A stretch of DNA of 64,000 nt from Flavobacterium taihuense (lineage in GTDB: Bacteria; Bacteroidota; Bacteroidia; Flavobacteriales; Flavobacteriaceae), in assembly GCF_019351435.1 (NCBI RefSeq), contig NZ_JAHWYN010000006.1, positions 1 through 64,000 of the forward strand, read 5' to 3'. The notes under the pieces are model-generated. The model was not told the origin of the DNA and did no database searches. It saw only the letters and a program-made list of their open reading frames with translations. The position numbers and the translations under genes were made by a program. Below are positions 53,415 through 62,647 of this stretch, piece after piece (positions within the stretch are counted from its first letter, which is position 1; each line of letters opens with the position of its first letter).

Positions 53415-55099
53415 TGAAAGCATTCAATATAAAAAACGCCAAATCCTTATTGATTACTGTTGCGATAGTATTTCTTTTAAATATCATTAGTAATTTCTTT
53501 TTTCATCGTTTTGATTTAACCCAAGACCATCGCTATACCCTATCCCCTACTACTTTAAAGATACTTAAAGACGTTAAAAATCCACTATCCATAAAAGTGT
53601 ACCTCCAAGGAGAATTACCAGCAGAATTCAAACGACTGCAATTGGAATCCAAACAGCTGTTGGAAGAATTTCAAGCCTATAATTCTAATATTATCATCGA
53701 ATTTGTAGATCCATTGGAGAACAAAGACGAAAGTATGGATAAAATCAAAGAGTTGTATCGAAAAGGCTTAACACCAATAAACATCACTGTTGACGACAAA
53801 GGAAAACAATCACAATCGATGGTTTTTCCTTGGGCAATTGCAGTTTACAACAATAAAGAAGTAAATATTCCGCTGTTGAAAAACATTATGGGAGCTTCTA
53901 CCACCCAAAAAGTAATTGGATCGGTTCAGCATCTTGAATATTCCATTTCGGATGGAATCAATAAAATTTCCAAAGACAAACAAAAGAAAGTTGCCATCAT
54001 CAAAGGAAATGGAGAACTTCAGGAACGACATATTGCCAAATTCCTGATGCAAGTTCGCGAAAGCTATTTTATCGGACCCTTTACCTTAGATTCCGTTGCC
54101 AAAAATCCGGAAGGAACTTTAAAATCATTGCAAAATTATGATTTGGCTGTCATTGCCAAACCAACCGAAGCTTTTACTGATGATGAAAAACTGGTTCTGG
54201 ATCAATTCATCATTCATGGAGGAAAGACCCTGTGGCTAATCGATCAAGTCAATGCCGAAATGGACAGTCTGTACAATCCTTCAGGTACAACATTAGCATT
54301 TCCAAAAGACCTTAATCTAAACGATATGTTTTTCAAATACGGGGTACGTATCAATCCCGATTTGGTCAAAGACGAACAAGGAAGCCCAATAAAACTGGCC
54401 AGTGGAGAACAAGGAAGTGGAACACAATACCAGGATTTTAACTGGAAATTTGCACCTCAAGTATATCCTATCAGTAAACATCCGATTGTAAAAAATCTAG
54501 GCGGCATCAAATTTGATTTTGCCAATGCAATGGACACTTTGAAAAACGGCATTAAGAAAACAGTATTATTACAATCTTCTCCTTATTCCAAAAAAATAGG
54601 AACTCCAGTAGAAATCAACTTGAATATGGTTTCCGAGCAGACTTCTCCTGATGATTACCTCAATAAAGGAAATATTCCAATGGCCGTTTTGTTGGAAGGT
54701 ACTTTTCATTCCGTGTTTGAAAATCGTGTTTTACCTTTTGAGGAGAAATCATTTGCAACCAAAGGAAAAGAGAGCAAAATGATTGTGATTGCGGATGGGG
54801 ACATTATAAAAAACCAGTTAGACAAAGCAGGTCAGCCAGTAGAATTGGGCTACGACCAACGTTCTGGCAATTTATATGACAACAAAGATTTTATGATGAA
54901 CTGCGTCAATTACCTGCTGGATGATACCGGACTTATTAACATTCGAAGCAAGGATCTTGATTTACCACTGTTGGATAAAGAAAAAGTATATGAAAACTAT
55001 ACCTTTACTCAGTTCCTAACTATCGGGCTTCCAATTCTAATTTTGTTCTTGTTTGGCCTCGGATTTACAATCCTTCGAAAAAGAAAATACAGTAAATAG
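53414..55099 (+). CDS. gldG: Gliding motility protein GldG
   Basis: This 561-residue protein has an N-terminal membrane helix (about 10-30), a large periplasmic ABC-type-uncharacterised-transport domain with FFHRFDLTQDHRYTLSP, and a C-terminal helix (about 535-553). It is the GldG subunit partnering GldF, with translational coupling through a 1-base overlap. Confidence 0.92.
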   Translation: MKAFNIKNAKSLLITVAIVFLLNIISNFFFHRFDLTQDHRYTLSPTTLKILKDVKNPLSIKVYLQGELPAEFKRLQLESKQLLEEFQAYNSNIIIEFVDPLENKDESMDKIKELYRKGLTPINITVDDKGKQSQSMVFPWAIAVYNNKEVNIPLLKNIMGASTTQKVIGSVQHLEYSISDGINKISKDKQKKVAIIKGNGELQERHIAKFLMQVRESYFIGPFTLDSVAKNPEGTLKSLQNYDLAVIAKPTEAFTDDEKLVLDQFIIHGGKTLWLIDQVNAEMDSLYNPSGTTLAFPKDLNLNDMFFKYGVRINPDLVKDEQGSPIKLASGEQGSGTQYQDFNWKFAPQVYPISKHPIVKNLGGIKFDFANAMDTLKNGIKKTVLLQSSPYSKKIGTPVEINLNMVSEQTSPDDYLNKGNIPMAVLLEGTFHSVFENRVLPFEEKSFATKGKESKMIVIADGDIIKNQLDKAGQPVELGYDQRSGNLYDNKDFMMNCVNYLLDDTGLINIRSKDLDLPLLDKEKVYENYTFTQFLTIGLPILILFLFGLGFTILRKRKYSK

Positions 55100-55114
55100 A
55101 TGTTAATAAAAAAG

Positions 55115-55146
55115 TTGGTTTTCTAGAATAGTTTACAATATATTTG
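55115..55146 (+). promoter_or_regulatory. dnaN promoter
   Basis: TTG (55115-55117), a 21-base spacer and TATATTTG (55139-55146) match the flavobacterial pattern. The dnaN start is 60 bases downstream. Confidence 0.6.
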
Positions 55147-55206
55147 TAAAGTGTATTCTAAATTTTAATTCGGAAAAAGCACACCATTAAAAACAAAATA
55201 ATAGAG

Positions 55207-56325
55207 ATGAAATTTATAGTATCGAGTTCGTACTTATTAAAACAATTGCAAGTTTTAGGTAGCGTTATCAACAGTAACAATACATTACCAATTCTGGATA
55301 ACTTCTTGTTTGAATTAAATAATAACGAATTGACTGTTTCGGCATCCGATTTGGAGACTACAATGTCTGCCACATTGGCTATCGACTCCAAAAGTAAAGG
55401 AAGTGTTGCAGTACCTGCAAAATTATTGTTGGAAATCCTTAAAACCTTTCCAGAGCAACCTCTAACTTTTACAGTTGAAGAAAATAGTACTATAGAAATT
55501 AGTTCCAACTCAGGAAAATATGCTTTGGCATATGCTCCAGGAGAAGAATTTCCAAAATCAGTAAACTTAGACGAGCCATCGGTAACTCTAGTACCAGCAG
55601 ATGTTTTGGCAACTGCTATCAGTAAAACTATTTTCGCAGCAGGAAACGATGATTTACGTCCCGTAATGTCTGGAGTTTTCTTCCAGTTTTCACCAGAAGG
55701 TTTAATTTTTGTGGCAACAGATGCCCACAAATTGGTAAAATATGCTCGCACTGATGTAAAAGCATCGCAAGTGGCTGAATTTATCATGCCAAAGAAACCT
55801 TTGAATATTTTGAAAAGTATACTAAATACCTCAGATGCTGAAGTAAAAATAGAATATAACGATTCGAATGCTACTTTCTCTTTTGACAACTACATTTTAT
55901 TATGTCGTTTAATTGATGGAAAATACCCGAATTACGAAGCGGTTATTCCAAAAGAAAATCCAAACAAATTGATGATGGATCGTTCTCAATTCTTGAGTTC
56001 AGTGCGTCGTGTTGCGATTTTCTCCAACAAAACAACTCACCAAATTCGTTTGAAAGTGGCCGGAGCCGAATTGAACATTTCTGCTGAAGATATCGACTAC
56101 TCCAACAAGGCGGAAGAAAGATTGACTTGTGATTACCAAGGAGACGATATGCAAATAGGTTTCAACTCCCGTTTCTTGACAGAAATGTTGAACAACTTGC
56201 AATCTGATATGATTATGCTTGAAATGTCATTACCCAACAGAGCCGGGATTCTAACTCCAATAGATGGTTTAGAAGAAGGCGAAACCGTAACCATGCTTGT
56301 GATGCCAGTAATGCTAAACAGCTAG
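55207..56325 (+). CDS. dnaN: DNA polymerase III beta subunit (sliding clamp)
   Basis: This 372-residue protein forms the ring clamp that tethers DNA polymerase III to DNA. The three-domain layout and motifs such as NTLPILDNFLFEL, LRPVMSGVFFQFSPEGL and VATDAHKLVKY match DnaN, ending in a VMPVMLNS tail that contributes to the binding pocket. It is not near dnaA in this window, and gldFG lies upstream. Confidence 0.96.
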   Translation: MKFIVSSSYLLKQLQVLGSVINSNNTLPILDNFLFELNNNELTVSASDLETTMSATLAIDSKSKGSVAVPAKLLLEILKTFPEQPLTFTVEENSTIEISSNSGKYALAYAPGEEFPKSVNLDEPSVTLVPADVLATAISKTIFAAGNDDLRPVMSGVFFQFSPEGLIFVATDAHKLVKYARTDVKASQVAEFIMPKKPLNILKSILNTSDAEVKIEYNDSNATFSFDNYILLCRLIDGKYPNYEAVIPKENPNKLMMDRSQFLSSVRRVAIFSNKTTHQIRLKVAGAELNISAEDIDYSNKAEERLTCDYQGDDMQIGFNSRFLTEMLNNLQSDMIMLEMSLPNRAGILTPIDGLEEGETVTMLVMPVMLNS

Positions 56326-56370
56326 TTACCTCAAAATACTAAACTAACCAAAACCATTTTTTATATTTAA

Positions 56371-56410
56371 AAGACCGAAATTCCTAACCAGAGTTTTGGT
56401 TTTTTTTTGA
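56371..56410 (+). terminator. Probable dnaN terminator
   Basis: ACCGAAA pairs with TTTTGGT (one G-T pair) and is followed by a long T-run. A longer alternative uses AACCAAAAC from about 56346. Confidence 0.6.
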
Positions 56411-56502
56411 ATACATACCAACTTTTTTCTCACAAAGACGCAAATTTTAGGACAGCTTCCTTTGCGCCTTTTCCAGAATTTACCCCCCTATACTGAACAC
56501 TA

Positions 56503-58275
56503 TTAAATAACACCCATTTTCTTCATCAAGAAAGTGGCGCTTTTGTTTTTACAAATACCGTCACGAAGTGTGTAATCAAAATGCAATTCGTTGTTACTGA
56601 TTTCAACTTCAAAGCATTTGTTGGTTAGAATATCTGGATATTCATTGGTCGTTAAGCAAACCTCAATATCATGAGTAGCAATGGCACCAATGGCTTTTTT
56701 AGCAATTACTTTTTTGACTACTTCAATCGTTCCGTTTCGTTTGTCATCGGAGTTGGTACCTCTCAGAATTTCATCCAAAAGCACAAAAGCAGGATTCGCT
56801 TCCAATTCATCCATAATTTGCTTTAATCTCTTGATTTCGGCGAAGAAATAGGATTCACTATCGGATAATGAGTCGGAAAGTCGCATAGAAACCAAAACTG
56901 GTAGTGGATGTACATTGGCCTGACTCGCGCAAACAGGAGCCCCCATCCCTGAAAGTACCATATTTACTCCCAAACTACGCAAGAAAGTACTCTTCCCCGA
57001 CATATTCGAACCAGTCAAAATCATAAACGATTGCGGATGAAACTGCACCTCATTCCCTACTCTAGTTGCGGGATTTAATAATGGATGACTTAAATTAGAG
57101 AAATTAATTTCAAAATTTGTATTCAATGTTGGATATACAAATTCGGGATTGTTATAAGAGAAATTTGCTAAACTGTTGAGCATTTCAAATTCGCCTATAA
57201 CTTCTAACCATTCTTCTAAAACTCCAGCATGTTCTTTTTTCCAAGCTATCATAGATTTCAAAACATGCACATTAAAAAGAAAAGTTCCGTTAAATAATAA
57301 AGCAGTCACAAAATTCCCAATTGTTTCCATATTAGAAAACAACTCAGCTAATTTTTGAAGATGTGCGCTAGCCTTTTGGTTTTTAAAGTTTAATTTCTGT
57401 TGTAAATCTTTTAGTTTCTCTGACTTAAAGTTTACGTTTTCAATTTTTTGAACTAATAAGCTGTATTGACTGATTATTGTATTGATGTTTTCGGATTGAG
57501 CAATTTCCATTTGAATTCGCTTTGTGAAATTGCCCAAAACTCCTAAATTAACGACAAACAAAAACGATGAGTACTTCAGGAAAACCATGTTTGAAGTCAA
57601 CAAATAAGCTATAAGACAACTAGCAAAAAGTGCTGGAAATAAATATGAAATTATAACAGCTCCTTTAGACAATGGTTTACTGTTATATAACCTCCATTGC
57701 AACAAAATTTTATAAAATGTTTCATTGTCCTGTCCAACTTTGGCGCAAGCCAAAAAATCCTGACGCCAATTTAATTTATCTTTTAATTCCTGTACCGCCT
57801 GATGATTTTTTAAAATCTCTTCATTTGGCAAAAGTGTTAATAACTGTTTGGCTAAGGTTTTTTTTCCAATAAAAGTGGCGGTTCTATTTAGATTTTGGAA
57901 CAACGAATGCGCTCCGAAAATATCTAAATCATAGGCATACGGATGATGAAAATCATTGAATTCAGCACCATTTTCAAAAGGGATTGATTTTCGGTCCAAA
58001 TAATTAATTTCATTTTCGTTGATTTCAACCAGTGCGGTTTTAATCTTTTTTTGAAATGATAATTTTGAATGGATTCGCATCAAAAAAAGAAAACTAGCGA
58101 AGAGTATAATTGCCGCTATGACAAATACTGATTCGCTAGTTTTTATGTAATAAAATAAACTTCCTAAAAAAAGTAAAATACTAATAAACCTCAGAAAACT
58201 AATGCTATTATATTTTGTATTGATTGCCTTTAACTCCTGTGAATAGTTTTGGCTATTGCTTTTGTATATTTCCAT
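56503..58275 (-). CDS. Membrane-anchored MutS-like ATPase
   Basis: This 590-residue protein has the MutS C-terminal ATPase domain with Walker A LTGSNMSGKSTF (Lys428), FVLLDEILRGTNSDD and ATHDIEVC. It lacks the N-terminal mismatch-recognition domain of MutS1. Instead it has two membrane helices near residues 27-65 and further hydrophobic segments around 205-250. Such proteins are common in Bacteroidota but their role is unknown; ordinary mismatch repair is unlikely. Confidence 0.8.
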   Translation of the reverse strand: MEIYKSNSQNYSQELKAINTKYNSISFLRFISILLFLGSLFYYIKTSESVFVIAAIILFASFLFLMRIHSKLSFQKKIKTALVEINENEINYLDRKSIPFENGAEFNDFHHPYAYDLDIFGAHSLFQNLNRTATFIGKKTLAKQLLTLLPNEEILKNHQAVQELKDKLNWRQDFLACAKVGQDNETFYKILLQWRLYNSKPLSKGAVIISYLFPALFASCLIAYLLTSNMVFLKYSSFLFVVNLGVLGNFTKRIQMEIAQSENINTIISQYSLLVQKIENVNFKSEKLKDLQQKLNFKNQKASAHLQKLAELFSNMETIGNFVTALLFNGTFLFNVHVLKSMIAWKKEHAGVLEEWLEVIGEFEMLNSLANFSYNNPEFVYPTLNTNFEINFSNLSHPLLNPATRVGNEVQFHPQSFMILTGSNMSGKSTFLRSLGVNMVLSGMGAPVCASQANVHPLPVLVSMRLSDSLSDSESYFFAEIKRLKQIMDELEANPAFVLLDEILRGTNSDDKRNGTIEVVKKVIAKKAIGAIATHDIEVCLTTNEYPDILTNKCFEVEISNNELHFDYTLRDGICKNKSATFLMKKMGVI

Positions 58276-58385
58276 TTTTTGTTTTAATGATGAACAAATG
58301 TATACAATATCAATTTCAATGGCAATTACAATACTGAAAAGTTAAAAATCCAAACAAATGAAATCTGAAATCCAAAATCTGAAAT

Positions 58386-59219
58386 CTATTCCTCGTGCAT
58401 TGCCAAGACGGGAACTATTGAAATATTGGATAATTTTTGTGTCAAGCTTGGGTTGAATAGTTCGGAGAAAAAATTACGTTTATGGGTAATCATCGCTAAA
58501 ATATCAATATTTTTGTAAGAGACAAAATCCAAAATAGTTTCTTTGACAAGATCGCTGTTAATAGTTGAAAATTGAACAGGTTCATTTTCGAACTCAGTTT
58601 TCCATTGCTCTATTGTTGCTTCAGGTACATCAGAATTACCAGTTTTTACATACAAACATTTTACAGTGGCATGTGTTTTTTTGGCTATTTTGATTATTTG
58701 TCTTAATGGAGCTTTGTCTTTTTCTCTAAAACGAGTTGTAAAACCAATGTTTTCTATTTTAGTAAATTTAGCCTCTTTTGGTACGCTAAGTACAGGAACC
58801 CCCACAGTTGTAACTATTTCTCCAGTATTGGAACCTATGAAAAAAGATTCCCATCCTGTGGCTCCTGAAGTTCCCATAACTATAAAGTCAATTTTTTCCT
58901 CTTCGACTGCTTTTTTTATAGCATAAATCAAGTCACCATCAACCAGTTTGTGGCTTAATTTTATGTCATCTAGATGATTTTCTTTGGCTAGCTCACGAAG
59001 TTTTGGAATTTCCTCTTTGAACATATCAAATTGTGCCAATTGTAAAGAATCAAAAATATTATAATACGTATCTGGAATAAATTGATTGTCAATAATAGGC
59101 AATTCAAAAGTGTGCAATAATACTAGTTCGGCATTCACCACTTTTGCAAAATGCAATGCATGGATGAAGGCATTGTTGGCGACTTCTGAAAAATCGGTGG
59201 GAAATAAAATCTTTTTCAT
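58386..59219 (-). CDS. Universal stress protein, two UspA domains
   Basis: This 277-residue protein has two tandem UspA domains. The first starts MKKILFPTDFSEVANNAF and carries the nucleotide-binding-like VMGTSGATGWESFFIGSNTGEIV pattern (residues about 118-140, partly quoted). The second domain is more degenerate, ending in SIVPVLAMHEE. It is a paralogue of the 59460-60287 protein. Such proteins respond to stress by binding ATP or signalling. Confidence 0.87.
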   Translation of the reverse strand: MKKILFPTDFSEVANNAFIHALHFAKVVNAELVLLHTFELPIIDNQFIPDTYYNIFDSLQLAQFDMFKEEIPKLRELAKENHLDDIKLSHKLVDGDLIYAIKKAVEEEKIDFIVMGTSGATGWESFFIGSNTGEIVTTVGVPVLSVPKEAKFTKIENIGFTTRFREKDKAPLRQIIKIAKKTHATVKCLYVKTGNSDVPEATIEQWKTEFENEPVQFSTINSDLVKETILDFVSYKNIDILAMITHKRNFFSELFNPSLTQKLSNISIVPVLAMHEE

Positions 59220-59322
59220 TACTCTGAAATTTAAAGGTTTAATTGATGAGAATGTATTAGTAACAATTTTAAATTGGTAGTGAACTATCTTTTAGGCAAT
59301 AAACAACTTGTTTTACGGTTTT

Positions 59323-59436
59323 GCGTGAGGGATAGAAGCAAGCTACCAAAGTAGCGCGGATAGCCCGACCGCGTGGAGCAAAGGGGGCGAAATATAAGTC
59401 TCAAAAGTACCCCCCCTTTGCTCAACGGGGTCACGC
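59323..59436. repeat. Large palindromic intergenic repeat, possibly related to the 80-bp family
   Basis: GCGTGA (59323-59328) and TCACGC (59431-59436) form an outer pair, and GAGCAAAGGGGG (59376-59387) pairs with CCCCCTTTGCTC (inside 59410-59423). The left part GATAGAAGC... GCGGATAGC resembles blocks of the shorter repeat. It lies between two paralogous UspA genes. Confidence 0.6.
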
Positions 59437-59459
59437 CCAACTATTTTCGATTATACAGA

Positions 59460-60287
59460 TTACGGTATTGATAAAATTGGAATATTGCTGTGAAATGCGA
59501 GTTTTTTCGAAAGACTAACATCAAATAGTTTTTGAAAAAAACTTCTGTGTTTAACGTGAATGGCAATCATATTAATGTTGTTTTGTTCTATAAAATTCAA
59601 GATTACTCCCTCGACATCATTGCTCAAAATAGAATGAAAATCGACATTTTGGTCTTTGAAAACATTTTTAAAATCGACAACAAAATCGTCTTTATAAACG
59701 GTATGTGGTGGTTTTACGTTCAGGCAATCAATATGGGAGTGAAAAACACGGGCTAGAGCCTGCACTTTTTGCAATGCTTCAATGTCAATTATGTTGTATT
59801 TTGTGGTGAATAGGATTTTTTCGATAGGTTTATATTCACATTTTTCTGGTATGGCAAGAACGATGGCCTTAGATTCATTCATTATCTTGGTCGCTATCGT
59901 ACCCAAAAATATTTCTCGTAAATGAGTCACTCCTTTGGTTCCCAGTACAATGAAATCAATATTTTCTTTTTTGGAAATCTTAATAACTTCATCCACCAAA
60001 TTACCTTGTAAGAGCACATTACTGATTTTGATATGTGAAAGGTTATTGGCTTCAGCCATCTTGCGTAAAACAGGCACCTCATCTTTGTAATTTTCAAAAT
60101 TCGTTAATTCTTCATACTCATAAATCTCCTGCAAATAGATAGAAACGTCCAAATAAGCGGGCGAATCCAATTGATATACATGCAAAGTGATTATTTCGGC
60201 ATCGATGGCATCGGCTAGCTTTAAAGCATAAATAAAAGCGTTTTTTGAAACATCTGAGAAATCAGTTGGAAACAATATTTTCTTCAT
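59460..60287 (-). CDS. Universal stress protein, two UspA domains (paralogue)
   Basis: This 275-residue protein has two UspA domains and starts MKKILFPTDFSDVSKNAF, nearly identical to the neighbouring UspA. The first domain has VLGTKGVTHLREIFLGTIA. The tandem pair indicates an old duplication. Binding details cannot be settled from sequence. Confidence 0.87.
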   Translation of the reverse strand: MKKILFPTDFSDVSKNAFIYALKLADAIDAEIITLHVYQLDSPAYLDVSIYLQEIYEYEELTNFENYKDEVPVLRKMAEANNLSHIKISNVLLQGNLVDEVIKISKKENIDFIVLGTKGVTHLREIFLGTIATKIMNESKAIVLAIPEKCEYKPIEKILFTTKYNIIDIEALQKVQALARVFHSHIDCLNVKPPHTVYKDDFVVDFKNVFKDQNVDFHSILSNDVEGVILNFIEQNNINMIAIHVKHRSFFQKLFDVSLSKKLAFHSNIPILSIP

Positions 60288-60417
60288 AGCTGTTTTAATT
60301 TATTGTAAATCAATATTTTATCTAAAGTTACGAAACTTCTTAAAATAAAGTATGACAATTGTCATTTTGATTCCATTTTAATAAAAAAATAACATAAAAT
60401 GCATTGATCGCGACGAC

Positions 60418-60447
60418 TTGCAAGGTGGTAAGTTTTGTTTACTTTTG
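60418..60447 (+). promoter_or_regulatory. mnmE promoter
   Basis: TTG (60418-60420), a 19-base spacer and TACTTTTG (60440-60447) match the flavobacterial consensus exactly. It ends 16 bases before the mnmE ATG and rules out the longer ORF start at 60418. Confidence 0.8.
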
Positions 60448-60462
60448 CATAAATTTTTTGTT

Positions 60463-61851
60463 ATGATTCAAAACGATTCTATTGTTGCCTTAGCGACTCC
60501 TTCAGGAGCGGGTGCCATTGCCATAATTCGAATTTCGGGCGAAGATGCCATAACTATTGGGCATACAGTTTTTCGATCTATAAAAAACAAAGATTTAAGA
60601 CTGCAAAAAACGCATACGTTGCATTTGGGACATATTATAGATGGACAAAAAACGCTGGACGAGGTTTTGGTTTCTGTTTTCAAAGGGCCAAATTCATACA
60701 CAGGAGAAAATACGATTGAGATTTCGTGTCACGGCTCTACTTATATTCAGCAGCAAATTATTCAGTTATTGTTGCGAAAAGGCTGCCGAATGGCGGATGC
60801 TGGAGAATTTACCCTGAGAGCTTTCCTGAACGGAAAACTAGATTTATCACAAGCCGAAGCCGTAGCTGATTTGATTTCCTCCGATAATGAAGCTTCGCAC
60901 CAAATTGCGATGCAGCAAATGCGTGGTGGTTTCTCCAATGAAATTGCCAAACTGCGTGAGGAACTCTTGAATTTTGCCTCGCTAATTGAACTCGAGCTAG
61001 ACTTTGCAGAAGAAGATGTAGAATTTGCAGACAGAACCCAATTTCACGAATTATTGAACCGAATTGAGTTTGTCCTCAAGCGCTTAATCGATTCGTTTGC
61101 TGTTGGTAATGTTATTAAAAACGGAATTCCTGTAGCAATTGTCGGCGAGCCTAATGTTGGAAAATCAACGCTCTTGAATGCTTTACTAAATGAAGAGCGT
61201 GCAATTGTTTCTGAAATTGCAGGGACAACTCGTGATACGATTGAAGATGAATTGGTAATAGGCGGTATCGGTTTTAGGTTCATTGATACAGCTGGAATAC
61301 GCGAAACGGCTGATGTGGTTGAAAGTATTGGGATTAAAAAAACGTTCGAAAAAATAGAACAAGCTCAGGTTGTTGTTTTTCTTTTTGATAGTTCCGAGTT
61401 TAAAGTTTCAGGACTGAAACTTAAAGTGGAATTAGAGAAAATAAAAAATCAGTTTCCGCTGAAACCATTAATCATTATTGGCAATAAAGCTGATAAACTA
61501 ACTGAAATTGAAATTAAAAATATCAAAGCGGAAATTCCAGAAATTTTGCTTATTTCTGCCAAAGAAAAACTAGGCGTTGATGAACTTAAAAATCAACTCC
61601 TATCTTTTGTAAATACAGGCGCTTTACGAAACAACGAAACCATTGTTACCAACACCAGACATTACGATTCACTACTCAAAGCACTGGACGAAATTCAGAA
61701 AGTGAAATTCGGATTGGAAACCAATCTTTCCAGTGACCTTATGGCGCTTGACATTAAAGAAGCATTGTATCAATTTGGAATGATTACTGGCCAAGTCACG
61801 AATGACGAGTTGCTGGGTAATATCTTTGCTAATTTCTGCATCGGAAAATAG
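60463..61851 (+). CDS. mnmE: tRNA modification GTPase MnmE
   Basis: This 462-residue GTPase works with MnmG to make cmnm5U34 in tRNAs. It has an N-terminal formyl-THF-binding domain, a helical region and an inserted G domain (G1 GEPNVGKSTL near residues 228-237, AGTTRDT, DTAGI, GNKAD). It ends with the conserved FCIGK. The last 18 bases form a possible integration target. The 60463 start fits the promoter at 60418-60447. Confidence 0.96.
   Translation: MIQNDSIVALATPSGAGAIAIIRISGEDAITIGHTVFRSIKNKDLRLQKTHTLHLGHIIDGQKTLDEVLVSVFKGPNSYTGENTIEISCHGSTYIQQQIIQLLLRKGCRMADAGEFTLRAFLNGKLDLSQAEAVADLISSDNEASHQIAMQQMRGGFSNEIAKLREELLNFASLIELELDFAEEDVEFADRTQFHELLNRIEFVLKRLIDSFAVGNVIKNGIPVAIVGEPNVGKSTLLNALLNEERAIVSEIAGTTRDTIEDELVIGGIGFRFIDTAGIRETADVVESIGIKKTFEKIEQAQVVVFLFDSSEFKVSGLKLKVELEKIKNQFPLKPLIIIGNKADKLTEIEIKNIKAEIPEILLISAKEKLGVDELKNQLLSFVNTGALRNNETIVTNTRHYDSLLKALDEIQKVKFGLETNLSSDLMALDIKEALYQFGMITGQVTNDELLGNIFANFCIGK
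61834..61851 (+). other. Candidate integration site at the mnmE 3' end
   Basis: The bases TTCTGCATCGGAAAATAG encode the invariant FCIGK and stop. The equivalent 3' end of trmE/mnmE is the known target of SGI1-type islands. Here an excisionase-like gene and a tyrosine integrase follow immediately. No second copy was found within the window, so the far end must lie outside if the idea is right. Confidence 0.4.
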
Positions 61852-61879
61852 GTTTCACAAAACATCACAAAATAAAACA

Positions 61880-61928
61880 AAGAATCCCAGTTAAAATGTC
61901 ATAAAACGGCATTTTAACTGGGATTCTT
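61880..61928 (+). terminator. Perfect 19-bp hairpin after mnmE
   Basis: AAGAATCCCAGTTAAAATG and its exact complement are separated by 11 bases. The T-content after the stem is moderate (TTCTTCTTTCTG). It probably terminates mnmE, though its position at a suspected integration junction leaves open that it belongs to the element. Confidence 0.8.
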
Positions 61929-61971
61929 CTTTCTGTTTAAATATTTTTATTTACAGATAGTTTGTTCTTTT

Positions 61972-61990
61972 TTGTACCATTATTGTACCA
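61972..61990. repeat. Two TTGTACCA direct repeats, 11-bp period
   Basis: TTGTACCA occurs at 61972-61979 and 61983-61990, three bases apart, so on the same helix face. Such spacing suits a DNA-binding protein site, for instance an integrase arm or excisionase site. Confidence 0.55.
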
Positions 61991-61992
61991 CG

Positions 61993-62022
61993 AAAAAAAA
62001 AATCCCGATGTGGATTTTTTTT
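61993..62022. terminator. A/T-rich hairpin upstream of the excisionase-like gene
   Basis: AAAAAAAATCC pairs with GGATTTTTTTT around a 6-base loop. It could terminate in either direction and insulates mnmE from the mobile-element genes. Confidence 0.7.
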
Positions 62023-62033
62023 GGTGAGATTAT

Positions 62034-62069
62034 GACACATAGAGAGACACATAGACACAATGGGACACA
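62034..62069. repeat. Four GACACA motifs before the excisionase-like gene
   Basis: GACACA occurs at 62034, 62046, 62054 and 62064. The motifs lie around or over the upstream part of the gene starting at 62084 and could be operator or recombination-directionality-factor sites. Confidence 0.45.
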
Positions 62070-62083
62070 AAATTAGTCACATT

Positions 62084-62647
62084 ATGAGTTCTAACATTGA
62101 GGTCATCAGAATTTGTGAACACTGCAAAAAACAGTTCACAGCCAGAACAACGCGAACGCGATATTGTTCACCCATTTGCAACAGTCGGGGTTATAAAGCA
62201 TTGGTACGGAACGGAAAAGTAGAAAAAAGCAATAACGAGACTCTCCAGCTTTTAAACACAGATTTGGAAAAAATAAAGCCGCTTGAGTTTTTAAAAATTA
62301 CTCAGGCAACCCTGCTTTTTGGAATTAGCAGAAGTACGCTTTACAGGTTAGTTAACAATGGACAGCTAGACATTGCAAAGTTTGGCAAACGAACTGTTAT
62401 CCGCAGATGTGACCTTGAAGCTTTTTTTGCTATTCCCATACAGGATGTTACTTTGAAGACTGGACAGCAATTTCCTGGTTTTGACAATTGCTATACTATC
62501 ACGCAAATTCAGCAGAAGTACAATATTTCTTCAGGAGCACTCTATCTATTGATTCAACGGCAGGGTATAGTAAAATATTCCGTTGGAAAATTTACCTGTG
62601 TAGCCAAACAGGATATTGATATAATTTTTAATGCTGCGGGAAGATGA
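62084..62647 (+). CDS. Excisionase-like protein with zinc-finger and two HTH domains
   Basis: This 187-residue protein has an N-terminal four-cysteine region (CEHC ... RYCSPIC) that looks like a zinc finger. Two helix-turn-helix segments of the MerR/excisionase type follow: ATLLFGISRSTLYRLVNNG with FGKRTVIRRCDLEAFF, then ITQIQQKYNISSGALYLLI. An upstream in-frame ATG at 62060 is possible but runs through the GACACA repeats. It overlaps the integrase by 4 bases (ATGA), so the two are cotranscribed and probably act together in element excision or integration. Confidence 0.75.
   Translation: MSSNIEVIRICEHCKKQFTARTTRTRYCSPICNSRGYKALVRNGKVEKSNNETLQLLNTDLEKIKPLEFLKITQATLLFGISRSTLYRLVNNGQLDIAKFGKRTVIRRCDLEAFFAIPIQDVTLKTGQQFPGFDNCYTITQIQQKYNISSGALYLLIQRQGIVKYSVGKFTCVAKQDIDIIFNAAGR

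Noticed and set aside
55158-55889. 243-codon minus-strand ORF over dnaN
   Set aside because: It is antisense to the clearly functional dnaN and has no family features.
58356-58387. AATCTGAAATC direct repeats upstream of the first UspA stop
   Set aside because: Two short AT-rich copies only, with no supporting structure or context.
60418-60462. Upstream TTG start for mnmE
   Set aside because: The bases belong to the promoter (TTG-N19-TACTTTTG), and MnmE homologues begin at the MIQND start.
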